A program made the position numbers and the translations under genes. A stretch of 64,000 bases of DNA from Mycolicibacterium sp. YH-1 (GTDB lineage: Bacteria; Actinomycetota; Actinomycetes; Mycobacteriales; Mycobacteriaceae), in the NCBI RefSeq assembly GCF_022557175.1, contig NZ_CP092915.1, positions 6,882,001-6,946,000 of the forward strand, in the 5' to 3' direction. Of the stretch, positions 16,601 to 25,338 are shown one piece after another (position 1 is the first letter of the stretch; every line of letters starts with the position of its first letter). Below the pieces are notes generated by a model. That model was given only the letters and a program-made list of their open reading frames with translations, was not told the DNA's origin and made no database searches.

Positions 16601-17611
16601 GAGGCGATCGCTCTTGAGCGCATCGCGCAACGCCTCTGCGGTGTCCCGGATCTCGCGTTCACCGGACAGGAACACCAGCACGTCACCGGGCGGCTCGGCC
16701 TCCAACTCCCGCACCGCGTCGACAATCGCCTCGGTCGGATCACGAAGCTCGGTGCGCACGATCTCGTGATCGGGGTCATCGGGATCATCGTCGCCGTCGG
16801 CCGGGATCGCCACTTCCAGTGGCCGGTACCGGATTTCGACCGGGTAGGTACGCCCGGACACCTCGACGATCGGGGCCCCGCCGCCAGATCCATGTTCGGC
16901 CCCGCCGAAGTGCGCGGCGAAGCGCCCCGGCTCGATGGTCGCCGAGGTGACGATCACCTTGAGATCGGGGCGGCGCGGCAGCAGTTCGCGCAGGTACCCC
17001 AGCAGGAAGTCGACATTGAGGCTTCGCTCGTGGGCCTCGTCGAGGATCAACGTGTCATAGCTCAGCAGCCGGCGGTCACGTTGTATCTCGGCGAGCAGGA
17101 TGCCGTCAGTCATCAGCTTGATGAGCGTCCGGTCGCTGGCCTGATCGGTGAACCGGACGGTGTAACCGACGGCCTCGCCCAACGGTGTGCCCAACTCGTC
17201 GGCGATGCGCTGCGCCACCGTGCGCGCGGCGAGTCGGCGGGGCTGCGTGTGCCCGATGGTGCCGCGTATCCCGCGGCCGAGTTCCAGGCAGATCTTCGGC
17301 AGCTGCGTGGTCTTGCCCGACCCGGTCTCGCCGGCGACGACGACCACCTGGTGCTCGCGGATGGCGGCGGCGATCTCGTCCCGACGCTCGCTCACCGGCA
17401 GGTCGGGGTAGGTGACGGTGGGGACGGCCGCGGTTCGGGTCGCGATCAGCGCCTCGGCCGAGGCGATCTGCTGGGTGAGACGCTCGAGGTGTTCGGGGCT
17501 GGGGTCGCGGAGGTTCTTCAGCCGCCGGCTCAGCCGGGCCGCGTCACGGATGCTGACACCCGACAGGCGGTCACGCAGTGCGCGGACGTCGGCGCGGGGC
17601 GGTTCGGACAC
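13667..17611 (-). CDS. hrpA: ATP-dependent RNA helicase HrpA (DEAH box)
   Basis: A 1314-residue cytoplasmic DEAH/RHA helicase, the usual length for HrpA. Motifs in order: Walker A GETGSGKTTQ (residues ~94-103), TQPRRLAARTVAQR (Ia), DEAH in LILDEAHERS (~190), SAT in VTSATIEP (~221), and QRAGRSGRTAPG (VI, ~415). Winged-helix and OB-like parts follow, then the long C-terminal DUF3418 region characteristic of HrpA. In E. coli HrpA resolves stalled ribosomes on mRNA. The GTG start lies just upstream of the helical N-terminus. No operon partner is evident; the VOC gene ends 18 bases beyond its start on the same strand. Confidence 0.95.
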   Translation of the reverse strand: MSEPPRADVRALRDRLSGVSIRDAARLSRRLKNLRDPSPEHLERLTQQIASAEALIATRTAAVPTVTYPDLPVSERRDEIAAAIREHQVVVVAGETGSGKTTQLPKICLELGRGIRGTIGHTQPRRLAARTVAQRIADELGTPLGEAVGYTVRFTDQASDRTLIKLMTDGILLAEIQRDRRLLSYDTLILDEAHERSLNVDFLLGYLRELLPRRPDLKVIVTSATIEPGRFAAHFGGAEHGSGGGAPIVEVSGRTYPVEIRYRPLEVAIPADGDDDPDDPDHEIVRTELRDPTEAIVDAVRELEAEPPGDVLVFLSGEREIRDTAEALRDALKSDRLPTEILPLYARLPTAEQQKVFAPRHSGRRVVLATNVAETSLTVPGIRYVVDPGTARISRYSRRTKVQRLPIEPISQASASQRAGRSGRTAPGVCIRLYSEDDFESRPRYTDPEILRTNLAAVILQMAALGLGDMEQFPFLDPPDRRSVRDGVTLLQELGAFDGAGAITDIGRRLAKLPLDPRIGRMILQADAEGCVREVLVLAAALSIPDPRERPTDREDAAKQKHARFADEHSDFVSFLNLWRYLGEQRKERSGSSFRRMCRDEFLHYLRIREWQDLVGQLRSISRDLGIIESGDPEPADPTRVHAALTAGLLSHVGLREGDSRDYQGARNSKFVLAPGSVLTRKPPRWIVVADLVETSRLFGRVAARIEPETVERVAGDLVARTFSEPHWDAKRGAVMAFERVTLYGLPLVPRRRVGYAQVDPVLARELFIRHALVEGDWQTRHHFFRDNTRLLEDLAEIEERARRRDLLVGDDELYALYDSRIPAEVVSARHFDGWWKKQRHRTPDLLTFTRDDLLRNDADVDQPDAWQAGDLTLPITYRYEPGATDDGITVHVPVEVLARLGGDEFAWHVPALREELVTALIRSLPKDLRRNFVPAPDTARAVLETMEPGSESLLEALQRELRRRTGVLVPIDAFDIGKLPAHLRVTFAVEGTDGAEIARSKDLDELKERLAAPIQQAVAGAVAGDLRRTGLRGWPADLDEIPRSVESSGGGHTVRGFPALVDAGAAVDLDVFATAAEQQAAMGAGTRRLLRLEVASPVKAVERALDTRTRLVLGANPDGSLSALIEDCADAAVDALVREPAWSRADFAKLRDRVAANLVSTTLDLVKRVEKVLVAAHDVRVAIPDKAPAAQAAAIADITAQLAALLPTGFVTRTGAAHLADLNRYLLAIDRRLDRLPHGVEADRERMARVHAVRGAYQELLGALSPSRAAGADVRDIARQIEELRVSLWAQQLGTPRPVSEQRIYRAIDAVVS

Positions 17612-17629
17612 TCGGTTGAGGATAGGCGG

Positions 17630-18034
17630 TCAGCCCGCGCCCACCGTCGTGAGACAGAACGGGTGCCCGGCGGGATCGAGCAGCACCCGCCACATGGTTG
17701 GTCCGGCCTGGTGGTCGGCGAGTCGGGCACCCAGCGCGACAGCCCGTTGCACGGCGTCATCGAGGTCGGTCACCGAGATGTCCAGGTGCATCTGCTGGCG
17801 CTGCGGCGGGCCCGGCCAGGTCGGGGGCACGTGATCTTCCACACGCATCATCGCCAGTATCTGCGTGCCGTCGGTGATGGCGATGACGCTGCCATCCGGG
17901 GTTTCCACTAGCCTTCGCATCCCCAGCAGCGCGCCGTAGAAGTCCGCGAGTTCGGCCGGATCGGCACAGTCAATGGAGGTCGCCGCCAGTCGTCCCACGG
18001 GTTCGGCCGGGACTTCGCCCGTCGGAGTCGTCAC
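17630..18034 (-). CDS. VOC (glyoxalase-like) protein
   Basis: A 134-residue protein of the vicinal-oxygen-chelate fold with two beta-alpha-beta-beta-beta halves: AATSIDCADPAELADFYGAL opens the first and QQMHLDISVTDLDDAVQRA the second. The C-terminus VLLDPAGHPFCLT is the usual end of the family. It belongs to the glyoxalase-like group 6 type often annotated in actinobacteria, substrate unknown. The frame is open upstream, but the GTG at 18034 with GGTGGAGG before it gives the normal domain start. It is on the same strand as hrpA, with an 18-base gap to that gene's start. Confidence 0.85.
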   Translation of the reverse strand: MTTPTGEVPAEPVGRLAATSIDCADPAELADFYGALLGMRRLVETPDGSVIAITDGTQILAMMRVEDHVPPTWPGPPQRQQMHLDISVTDLDDAVQRAVALGARLADHQAGPTMWRVLLDPAGHPFCLTTVGAG

Positions 18035-18138
18035 AGCCTCCACCTTGACACGACGCTGCGACAGTCGTCGCGCGGTGGCCGTCGGCGTGGGCCCTGCACA
18101 GGACGTCGAATTCACCCTGTCCGGCAATTTCGGCTTAC

Positions 18139-19314
18139 ATGGACACAGTGAGTCGACGACATCTGGGACGCAGCTGTCCGTCGGCTGCGACGATTCTGGT
18201 CCTCGTCGGGGTCCTCGTGAGCGCGGGCTGCGGCACACCGGTCGATGGGCCCGCGGGGTCACTGAGCACCACCACCCCGCCCCTGACGCCGGGCACCAGC
18301 ACGACGCAGCCATCGAGCAGCTCGGCGCCGACGGGGCCCCTGGTGGCCTATCGCACGGCGGGCGAGATCGGGATCGTCGACGGGACCAGCGTCGTGGCCT
18401 CGGCGCCCGGCAACTTCGCGTCACTCAACGATCCCCTCACCACCGAGGACGGGCGGTTCGTCTTCGCGCACGCCGCCGACGGCGACGTCGTCGCTATCGA
18501 GGTGGCCACGAAGAAGACCAGCGCGGTGCCCGTGCCACCCGGCGTGCGGATCGGCACGGGTGGCGGCAGCACCATCGTCTGGCTTGAGCAGCCGGGCCGG
18601 TTGATGCAGGTGGACCTGGCCGACACCGCCCCGGGCCCGACACTGCGCCAGCAGATCGCCCTGCCCGCCGTGTCGGTCTCACCGGCCCCTGCGTCGAGGC
18701 TGCTGACCGCGCGCGGCGGCACGGCCGTGCTCGCCAGGGTGGAGTCCGCGTCATCGGCTGACGGCGGTCCCGAGACGTTGTACGCGGTGCGCGCCACAGG
18801 TGAGCCGACCTCGCTCGGCGTCGTCGACGCCGACACCCCAGTGGCCGCTGCGACCCTCAGTCCTGACGGCAGCCGGCTGGCGTACGGGCTGTTCCGGCCC
18901 ACCAGCGACACGTGCGGGACGGCCGCCGTTGTGGTCACCAGCGCCGACGGCTCCCAGCACACGTTCGATGTCGCCGCACCGGACGCGCAGACCGGCTCGC
19001 AGGTGATGCGCATGTGGTGGGAGCAGACGGGTCCGATGGAGCTGAGCCTGGCCACGTGGCGGTGCGATCCGAAGAGCTACTACTCCCCGCTGGTGTGGGA
19101 GTTCGGCGAGGACCGCCTCAAGGAGGTGGACCCGCGGACGGTGGCGCTACAGGCCGCCGACATCGTGCCGGGTCAGCGCGCGCTCATCATCCCGCAGGGC
19201 GGCGAGACACCGGAGGACGCGGGAACGCTGGTCGTCGAGGACAGCGGACGACGCATCCCCGTCAAACCCGGCGTCGACACGATCGACATCATCCCCGCCG
19301 CCGCGCCGTCGTGA
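18139..19314 (+). CDS. lipoprotein with beta-propeller-like domain
   Basis: A 391-residue lipoprotein. An N-terminal signal ends in the lipobox VSAGC near residue 33, so Cys becomes the acylated first residue. A Thr/Ser/Pro-rich linker (to residue ~70) leads to a domain with repeated strand units and Ser-Pro-Asp-Gly turns (AATLSPDGSRLAYGLF), similar to TolB-like propellers. Two Cys at TSDTCGT and TWRCDP may pair. It faces the outside of the membrane. No catalytic residues stand out. Divergent from the VOC gene (104 bases). Confidence 0.8.
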   Translation: MDTVSRRHLGRSCPSAATILVLVGVLVSAGCGTPVDGPAGSLSTTTPPLTPGTSTTQPSSSSAPTGPLVAYRTAGEIGIVDGTSVVASAPGNFASLNDPLTTEDGRFVFAHAADGDVVAIEVATKKTSAVPVPPGVRIGTGGGSTIVWLEQPGRLMQVDLADTAPGPTLRQQIALPAVSVSPAPASRLLTARGGTAVLARVESASSADGGPETLYAVRATGEPTSLGVVDADTPVAAATLSPDGSRLAYGLFRPTSDTCGTAAVVVTSADGSQHTFDVAAPDAQTGSQVMRMWWEQTGPMELSLATWRCDPKSYYSPLVWEFGEDRLKEVDPRTVALQAADIVPGQRALIIPQGGETPEDAGTLVVEDSGRRIPVKPGVDTIDIIPAAAPS

Positions 19315-19324
19315 CGGGCCGCGA

Positions 19325-19723
19325 TCAGGGCGAGGCGAGCCGACCCGCCGAGCCCCGGCTGCGCTGGTAGAGGACGCCCACCGCCGCGACGACCTCGATG
19401 ACGGCGATCGTCGTCGCGACCGCCATCGGGGCCGGCATGCCCGCTGCGCTTGCCGGGATCTCACCGCCGTGACGGTGCCCGGCGGTCGGCATGTGGAGGG
19501 CAACCATGGCGATGTTCATGGTTGCGACCAGCACCCAGGCGCGGGAGGTCCCGCTGATCCAGAGGTCGCGGGCGCAGTACAGGCACACCGCGGCCATCGT
19601 CAGCATCACCACGACGGCCGCGGAACCGGTCGCGTGACCCACCGCGACGCCGTGCAGCACCGCCGAGCACACCGCCAGCGCCGCGCACGCGCGGCGTCCG
19701 AGCACGCTCAGCGCAGCGGTCAT
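19325..19723 (-). CDS. small four-helix membrane protein, His-rich loop
   Basis: A 132-residue integral membrane protein with four hydrophobic segments. Between helices 3 and 4 lies a loop with HMPTAGHRHGGE, containing three His, and a Cys pair (LYCARD and AVCSAV) in or near the helices. Such residues could bind a metal, but there is no family assignment I can defend. It is convergent with the lipoprotein gene (10-base gap). A 129-base gap separates it from the PP2C gene, on the same strand. Confidence 0.65.
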   Translation of the reverse strand: MTAALSVLGRRACAALAVCSAVLHGVAVGHATGSAAVVVMLTMAAVCLYCARDLWISGTSRAWVLVATMNIAMVALHMPTAGHRHGGEIPASAAGMPAPMAVATTIAVIEVVAAVGVLYQRSRGSAGRLASP

Positions 19724-19852
19724 GAGCCGATGGCTCGAGACGTGGCGTCAGTCGGTGCATCCATGGTCGTCCTCCGTGTCCATTGTCGGCGAACCGGCGC
19801 GGGTCTGCTCTGTGTAGACCGCGAATGGACGCAGAAGTCATCGTGGATGGGC

Positions 19853-21031
19853 TCAGTGCGCGGGCGGCACACCGAGGGCGAGCAGGGCGGTGTCGTCGTC
19901 CACGCCGGCGCCGATGTCGGCCAGCAGTTGGCTGAAGGCTCCGACAATCTCCCCGGCCGTGGCCGGCGCGCGCTCACGCGCGAAGCGCAACAGCCCGCCG
20001 TCATCATCGAAACGCTCCTTGTCGCCGCTGGTCCGCGCCTCGGTCAGGCCATCGGTGTAGAGGAGCAGCGTGTCACCGGGACCCAGGTGGACCGCAACGG
20101 AGGCGAACTGCGGGTTGCGGAACATGCCCACCGCCTGCCCGCCCGGCGTGGGCACGTACCGCGCCTCGCCGTCGGCGCCAAGCAGCAGCGCGAAGGGGTG
20201 CCCGCCGCTGGCCATCTCGATCTCGAAACCCGCACAGTCCCTGGGACACTCGCACGCGCCACACTTGGTGATCACACCGAACAACACGGTGCAGAACCGC
20301 CTTGGATCGTAACCGCCGGACTCATGGGCCAGCATCGTGTCCAAACTGCGCAGTACCGCCTCGGGGTGGTCGTCGTTGACCGCTGAGGCGCGCAGCGTGT
20401 ACCGCGTCAGCGACGTGAGCGCGGCCGCCTCGGCGTCCTTTCCGCAGACGTCGCCGAGGAAGAACGCCGACCGGCTCCGCGTGAGGGGAAACAGATCGTA
20501 GAAGTCTCCACCGACCTCCGAAGCGGATGCGGCGTGGTAGTACGCCGCCGCCTGCAGGCCGGGCGGTGGCGACAGCGACGGAGGCAGCAGCGAGCGCCGC
20601 AGTGTGGTGGCGAGGACCTCGGCGCGCTCCTGGGCGACCTCGGCACGACGGCGTTCGACGAGCAGCTCGTGTTCATAGGACCGTCTGTCGCTGGCGTCCT
20701 GAACGGTCACCCGGATGAGGTCGGGCCGCCCCGTCGCGTCGTATCCGACATTCGCGCTGACGAACGCGGGCAACCGGCTGCCGTCGGCAGCAACCAGGTC
20801 CACCGTGATGCCATTGAGCTTGCCGACCATCTGAAGCACCGGCGCGAGGTGCGTCTCGAAGTACATCCGCCCGCCGACGGTCAGGAAGTCGGAGAACGGG
20901 TGGCCGACCAGGTCCACGGGTGCGCGGCCCAACCAGGTTGCGAGGGTGTGGTTGGCGGCGGTGATCGTGCCGTCGAGTGACATCGCGAGGATGCCGCAGG
21001 GCGCGTACTGATACAGGTCGTGCTCGGACAT
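19853..21031 (-). CDS. PAS-PP2C serine phosphatase, RsbP-like
   Basis: A 392-residue cytoplasmic sensor phosphatase. Residues 1-115 form a PAS domain (YAPCGILAMSLDGTITAANH at its start), residues 120-148 a Glu/Arg-rich coiled coil, and residues 150-392 a SpoIIE/PP2C domain with the metal-binding Asp residues in EVGGDFYDLFPL, FFLGDVCGKDA, YTDGLTEAR and GVDDDTALLAL. A Cys cluster (KCGACECPRDC) sits in the middle of the phosphatase domain, which is unusual and might bind a metal or sense redox. This is the layout of Bacillus RsbP, which dephosphorylates an anti-anti-sigma factor in energy stress. The start ATG overlaps the stop of the hydrolase gene as TGATG, and RsbP's partner RsbQ is exactly such a hydrolase. 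Confidence 0.88.
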   Translation of the reverse strand: MSEHDLYQYAPCGILAMSLDGTITAANHTLATWLGRAPVDLVGHPFSDFLTVGGRMYFETHLAPVLQMVGKLNGITVDLVAADGSRLPAFVSANVGYDATGRPDLIRVTVQDASDRRSYEHELLVERRRAEVAQERAEVLATTLRRSLLPPSLSPPPGLQAAAYYHAASASEVGGDFYDLFPLTRSRSAFFLGDVCGKDAEAAALTSLTRYTLRASAVNDDHPEAVLRSLDTMLAHESGGYDPRRFCTVLFGVITKCGACECPRDCAGFEIEMASGGHPFALLLGADGEARYVPTPGGQAVGMFRNPQFASVAVHLGPGDTLLLYTDGLTEARTSGDKERFDDDGGLLRFARERAPATAGEIVGAFSQLLADIGAGVDDDTALLALGVPPAH

Positions 21032-21831
21032 CAACGCGTTCCGATGAACTCGATGATCGCATCGGCCGTGTCTGCAGGTGCGCTCACGTGCGGGCAGTGC
21101 CCCCACGCGTCGAGCGTGACCAGCGTGCTGCCCTCGATCTGCCGGTGCACGTAGGAGCCGACCTCGCGTGGCGCCAACGTGTCGTGTGCGCACTCGATGA
21201 TGAGCGTCGGCACCGCGACCCGATTCAGGTCGTCGCGGTTGTCGGAGAGGAACGTCGTCCGCGCGAACACTCGGGCCATGGCGGGGTCCGTTCGGCAGAA
21301 GGTGTCCGCCAGCTCATCGCCGAGTTCGGGTCGATCCGGGGTGCCCATGATATTGGGTGCCATGGTCCGAGACCAGCCGAGATAGTTGGCCTCCAGCGAG
21401 GCCAGCAACTCGTCGACGTCGGCCCGGGAGAACCCTCCGACGTATCCGTCGTCGTCGAGATAGGACGGGGACGGTGTCAGCAGAACGAGCTTGGCGAAGG
21501 GCACCGGATCGGCGGCGACGGCAAGTACTCCCATCATCGCCGCCACGGAGTGCCCGACGAACACCACATCGCGCAACTCCAGGTCGTGCAGGATCTCGAG
21601 GATGTCATCGGTGTACCCCTGCAGCGTCGAATACCGCTGTTCATCCCATGCGCCCGGATCCGCTGCACCACAACCGACGTGGTCGAACAGGACCACTCGA
21701 AACCGTGGTGCGAGACGGTCGACGACACGGCGCCAGAGGTTCTGGTCGCAGCCAAAGCCGTGCGCGAGCACCACTGTCTGACCGGTCGGGTCACCGACCA
21801 CGTGCACGTTGTTGCGCGTGCGCACGTTCAC
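21031..21831 (-). CDS. alpha/beta hydrolase, RsbQ-like
   Basis: A 266-residue cytoplasmic alpha/beta hydrolase. The oxyanion motif VLAHGFGCDQNLW, nucleophile Ser95 in VGHSVAAMMG, the Asp of CAHDTLAP and the His of WGHCPHVSAP form a complete triad. FDHVGCGAADPGAWDEQRYS is the typical RsbQ sequence type, as in Bacillus RsbQ, where the hydrolase activates the PAS-PP2C phosphatase RsbP and is thought to act on a small hydrophobic ligand. Its stop overlaps the start of the RsbP-like gene, so the two are translated together. GTG start at 21831; some upstream start cannot be excluded. Confidence 0.88.
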   Translation of the reverse strand: MNVRTRNNVHVVGDPTGQTVVLAHGFGCDQNLWRRVVDRLAPRFRVVLFDHVGCGAADPGAWDEQRYSTLQGYTDDILEILHDLELRDVVFVGHSVAAMMGVLAVAADPVPFAKLVLLTPSPSYLDDDGYVGGFSRADVDELLASLEANYLGWSRTMAPNIMGTPDRPELGDELADTFCRTDPAMARVFARTTFLSDNRDDLNRVAVPTLIIECAHDTLAPREVGSYVHRQIEGSTLVTLDAWGHCPHVSAPADTADAIIEFIGTR

Positions 21832-21867
21832 CGTCCACCCCCTGCACTCGGCGTCACCGGACAGTCG

Positions 21868-22341
21868 CTACTCCTGCTCAGGCTGGCGATGCTCCGCTAA
21901 CGATGCCAGGCGCCTCGTGCACTCACGATTGCGGGGGGCTGCGGCGGCAAGCGCGAGTCGCTTGGGCAACCAGCCGAGCGGCGCACCGACGGGCACCTCC
22001 GCCATCTCGACGCGACATCCCTCCTCGATGTCGAACAACCGCAGGGTGATCCGGGCCTTTCCGAACGGCCTGCCCTTGGCCAACAGCACCAGGCGCTCGA
22101 GCGGTACGGACTCCTCGACGACGGTCGCGTCGTCCAGCAGGACGGGCCACACTCCGAGGGAGTGCTCGATGGTGGTACCCGGCCTCGGCCAGTCGGAGTC
22201 GACTGCGCGCATCCGGCTGTTACCCACCACCCACTGCGAATAGGTCCAACCGTCGGCCAGCACGTCCCACACGCGCTGGCGTGAGGCGGCGATGTCCCGC
22301 TTCACCGCCAACGAACTATCTGCATCGTCGAAACTGGCCAT
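21868..22341 (-). CDS. SRPBCC-family protein
   Basis: A 157-residue cytoplasmic protein of the START/Bet v1-like SRPBCC fold, which encloses a hydrophobic ligand. The N-terminal DIAASRQRVWDVLADGWTYS is the usual first strand and V-shaped helices, and the C-terminal long helix ends in Arg/Leu-rich residues. It lies 36 bases upstream of the RsbQ-like gene on the same strand and might be in the same transcript. A link to the hydrolase ligand is tempting but not shown. Function unknown. Confidence 0.8.
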   Translation of the reverse strand: MASFDDADSSLAVKRDIAASRQRVWDVLADGWTYSQWVVGNSRMRAVDSDWPRPGTTIEHSLGVWPVLLDDATVVEESVPLERLVLLAKGRPFGKARITLRLFDIEEGCRVEMAEVPVGAPLGWLPKRLALAAAAPRNRECTRRLASLAEHRQPEQE

Positions 22342-22451
22342 CAGACAACACCTCTCACCGCCGCGACGGGATCGGCCACCGAGTAATCGATGGGTCGACC
22401 CACTGCCGTTTCGCCTACCCGGAGGTGCCGGCGATCAAACACGGCGCGCGG

Positions 22452-23657
22452 TCAGTGGGCGGTGAGCATGACGTACTGCGCGGCCACCTGCTGGTGGGCA
22501 TCCTTCAACTGATCCGCCTGAACCTCGATGGCGTACCGGTCACCCGAGGCAACGCAATAGAAGCCCTTCGGGAACTGCAGGCAGCGACTGCCGGGGAGTG
22601 CCGGTACGGGGTCGGCCGCGCTCACACCGTCGACCGAGACCTCCTTGCCGAACGAGTTCGCGACCAGGCTCGCTGACGGCGCATCCTTGGCCTCGTAGAC
22701 GTTCGCCTCTCCCATCGCGACGACGGTGACCCCGGCGTCCTCGAACAGCGTGGCCGAGCCGACCGGATTGCTCTGGAAGTGCACGGCCCCGCGGGGGCTG
22801 TAGGCGGCGTTCTTGCTTGCCGGGGCGGTTCCCGCCTCGGCGGGGATCGTCCGGACAAGCAGCCCGGTGGGGTCGAGCGCGACGTCCGCGAGCGCGTCTA
22901 TTGGGGTCGGGGTGAACTGGTCGATCAGCGGCCCCTGCAGGTCGATCGCCTTCGCCACCATGGCCGCGGCGGGGTCGAGCCCGTCGATCGACTGGGCCAT
23001 CTGCATGAGCACGAACGGCCCGCGCGGTGTGAACGATCGAACGGCCGCCCATGGCCGTTCCGTGCCGTGCGGCGTGAACGGATAGGTGGATGCGACGGCG
23101 TCGGCATGGCCGGGGATCGCGGTGCTCGTCGGGGTGACCCCCTGGATCGACTGCTGCGCGGCGGCCTGACTCATCTCGCCCGCGGCTGCGGTGGCGGCGG
23201 CCGGGTCAGGGAACCGCAGCACCCCGTTGACCAGGATGCTCTTGTCGGGGGCCTGCCGAGCTGACACGAACCCGCCGACCATGCCGCGTTGCTCGGCGGC
23301 CACTGCGACGGTCGCCGGTCCGATCTGCTCAAGCGCCGCCGGTGCGGTGATGAGGTACGTGCTCGACAGGTACGGGTGGACCATGTCGGGGTCGACGTCC
23401 CACGGGCCCACGATGAAGTCGGCCATGTGCTGGGTCTCGGCGACGATGCCGGCCGGGGCGTTGCCCGCGACGCCCAGTGCAGGCCGGGGTGTGGTCGGGT
23501 AACCGCCCACGTCGAGCTTGTCGGGGCTGACGATCTGCGCGGGTGCCGGTGCGGGTTGCTGCTCAGCTGTCGGGGTTGCCTGCTCGGTCGGGCTGCCGCA
23601 TGCTGCGATCATCAGTGCTCCGGCCAGGGCTGCACCGATTCTCGTGGCGCGCCGCAT
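22452..23657 (-). CDS. lipoprotein, DUF7373-like
   Basis: A 401-residue lipoprotein with lipobox MIAACGS near residue 20. A Pro/Ala/Gln-rich linker leads to two related mixed alpha/beta halves, a layout I know from mycobacterial and nocardial DUF7373 lipoproteins. Two Cys near the end (SRCLQF and FYCVAS) probably pair. The ATG at 23657 has GAGAGAG upstream and is preferred to that at 23681, which has none. It faces outward and is divergent from selO (106 bases). No activity is known. Confidence 0.8.
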   Translation of the reverse strand: MRRATRIGAALAGALMIAACGSPTEQATPTAEQQPAPAPAQIVSPDKLDVGGYPTTPRPALGVAGNAPAGIVAETQHMADFIVGPWDVDPDMVHPYLSSTYLITAPAALEQIGPATVAVAAEQRGMVGGFVSARQAPDKSILVNGVLRFPDPAAATAAAGEMSQAAAQQSIQGVTPTSTAIPGHADAVASTYPFTPHGTERPWAAVRSFTPRGPFVLMQMAQSIDGLDPAAAMVAKAIDLQGPLIDQFTPTPIDALADVALDPTGLLVRTIPAEAGTAPASKNAAYSPRGAVHFQSNPVGSATLFEDAGVTVVAMGEANVYEAKDAPSASLVANSFGKEVSVDGVSAADPVPALPGSRCLQFPKGFYCVASGDRYAIEVQADQLKDAHQQVAAQYVMLTAH

Positions 23658-23763
23658 CGTGGTGCTCTCTCGTCGGTTCATCGTGAGTAAACCTATCGGG
23701 GCCGCCCAGATGTGTTGGCCGTTCACGCCAGGGCAATCCTGCGTCGTCCGTACCCTGGAGCAT

Positions 23764-25224
23764 GTGAGCCTTGCACCGGGTGCCTCAGTCGCGCTTGACG
23801 ACTTCTTCGCGCGCGAGTTGCCGGAGATGTCGATCCGATGGCAGGCCGCGACGGCCGACAATCCGCGGCTGCTCGTCCTCAACGATGTGCTCGCCGACGC
23901 TCTCGGCCTCGATCCCGTGTGGCTGCGCAGCGCCGATGGGCTGCGGTTCCTGCTCGGCAACTCCGTGCCCGACGGTGCGACGCCGGTGGCCCAGGCGTAT
24001 GCGGGTCACCAGTTCGGCGGTTTCGTCCCGCGCCTCGGCGACGGGCGCGCGTTGCTACTCGGCGAGTTCAGGACCGACGACGGTCTTCGTGATCTCGCGC
24101 TGAAGGGCTCGGGTGCCACCCCGTTCTCACGCGGCGGCGACGGCCTCGCCGCGGTCGGACCGATGCTGCGGGAGTACGTGATCAGCGAGGCGATGCACGC
24201 GCTGGGAATCCCGACCACGCGCTCGCTGGCCGTCGTCGCGACGGGCGGTCAGGTGTACCGTGACACCGCGCTTCCCGGAGCGGTCCTCGCCCGGGTCGCG
24301 GCCAGCCACCTGCGGGTCGGCAGCTTTCAGTACGCGGCCAACCACGGTGACCGCGATGTGCTGCGACGATTGGCCGATCACGCGATCGCCCGGCATCATC
24401 CCGCCGCCGCGGACGCCCCGAATCGCTATGTCGCACTGTTCGACTCGGTGGTCTCGGTGCAGGCGGAGCTTATCGCCAGGTGGATGCTCGTTGGCTTCGT
24501 GCACGGTGTGATGAACACCGACAACATGACGATCTCGGGTGAGACCATCGACTATGGACCGTGCGCGTTCATGGAGGACTTCGATCCGGTGACGGTCTTC
24601 AGCTCCATCGACTACGCCGGCCGCTACGCCTACGGCAACCAGCCCGCCATCGCGGCGTGGAATCTCGCCCGGTTCGCCGAGACGCTGCTACCGCTGATCG
24701 ACGACGACGCGGATCGTGCGATCAAGGTCGCCACGGCCTCCCTCGGCGCGTTCGGCCCGCAGTACGAGCGGGCGTGGTCGGCCGGGATGCGCGCCAAGCT
24801 CGGTCTGCGGCCCGATGTCGACGACGAGGTCTTCACCGCGCTCAACCGCGACCTGCTCGACCTGCTCGCGCAGAGCCCCGTCGACTACACGACGTTCTTC
24901 CGGTCGCTGAGTGCGGCCGTCCGCGGTGACACCGAACCGGCCCGGGGTCTGTTCATCGACTTGGCGGGAATCGATGCGTGGCTGGCGCGTTGGGCTCCGC
25001 TGGCCACCGATGCCGATGCGATGGACCGAGTGAACCCGCTGTACATCCCGCGCAATCACCTCGTCGAGGAGGCCCTCGCCGCGGCCACCGCCGACGACCT
25101 GGCGCCGCTTCAGCACCTGCTGGAGGCGGTCAGCGCCCCGTACGACGAGCGCCCCGGACTGGAGCGCTTCGCCCAGCCGGCACCGCCGGACTTCGGCGAC
25201 TACCAAACCTTCTGCGGCACCTAG
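23764..25224 (+). CDS. selO: SelO protein adenylyltransferase (YdiU)
   Basis: A 486-residue pseudokinase-fold enzyme that transfers AMP from ATP to protein hydroxyls. Conserved parts: [34 protein letters not shown] (nucleotide site, with the inverted ATP orientation of SelO), HGVMNTDNM and [12 protein letters not shown] (catalytic and metal Asp). It ends in TFCGT, where some homologues have selenocysteine; here the codon is TGC, so Cys. GTG start with TGGAG just upstream. In other organisms SelO adjusts redox proteins during oxidative stress. No operon partner. Confidence 0.95.
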   Translation: MSLAPGASVALDDFFARELPEMSIRWQAATADNPRLLVLNDVLADALGLDPVWLRSADGLRFLLGNSVPDGATPVAQAYAGHQFGGFVPRLGDGRALLLGEFRTDDGLRDLALKGSGATPFSRGGDGLAAVGPMLREYVISEAMHALGIPTTRSLAVVATGGQVYRDTALPGAVLARVAASHLRVGSFQYAANHGDRDVLRRLADHAIARHHPAAADAPNRYVALFDSVVSVQAELIARWMLVGFVHGVMNTDNMTISGETIDYGPCAFMEDFDPVTVFSSIDYAGRYAYGNQPAIAAWNLARFAETLLPLIDDDADRAIKVATASLGAFGPQYERAWSAGMRAKLGLRPDVDDEVFTALNRDLLDLLAQSPVDYTTFFRSLSAAVRGDTEPARGLFIDLAGIDAWLARWAPLATDADAMDRVNPLYIPRNHLVEEALAAATADDLAPLQHLLEAVSAPYDERPGLERFAQPAPPDFGDYQTFCGT

Positions 25225-25338
25225 CTTTCCCCGCCGAGATCTACACAATGGTCGTGAACACGCCCTCGCGAACAACCATTTCGCAGGTCTCGCGAGCGAA
25301 TGGCGCCCAACGGAGCCTGTGTCCGTAGTCTCGGGGTC

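Noticed and set aside
25246..25280. AATGGT/ACCATT inverted pair as a terminator after selO
   Set aside because: The arms pair imperfectly and the loop is long, with no T-run, so terminator function is not supported.
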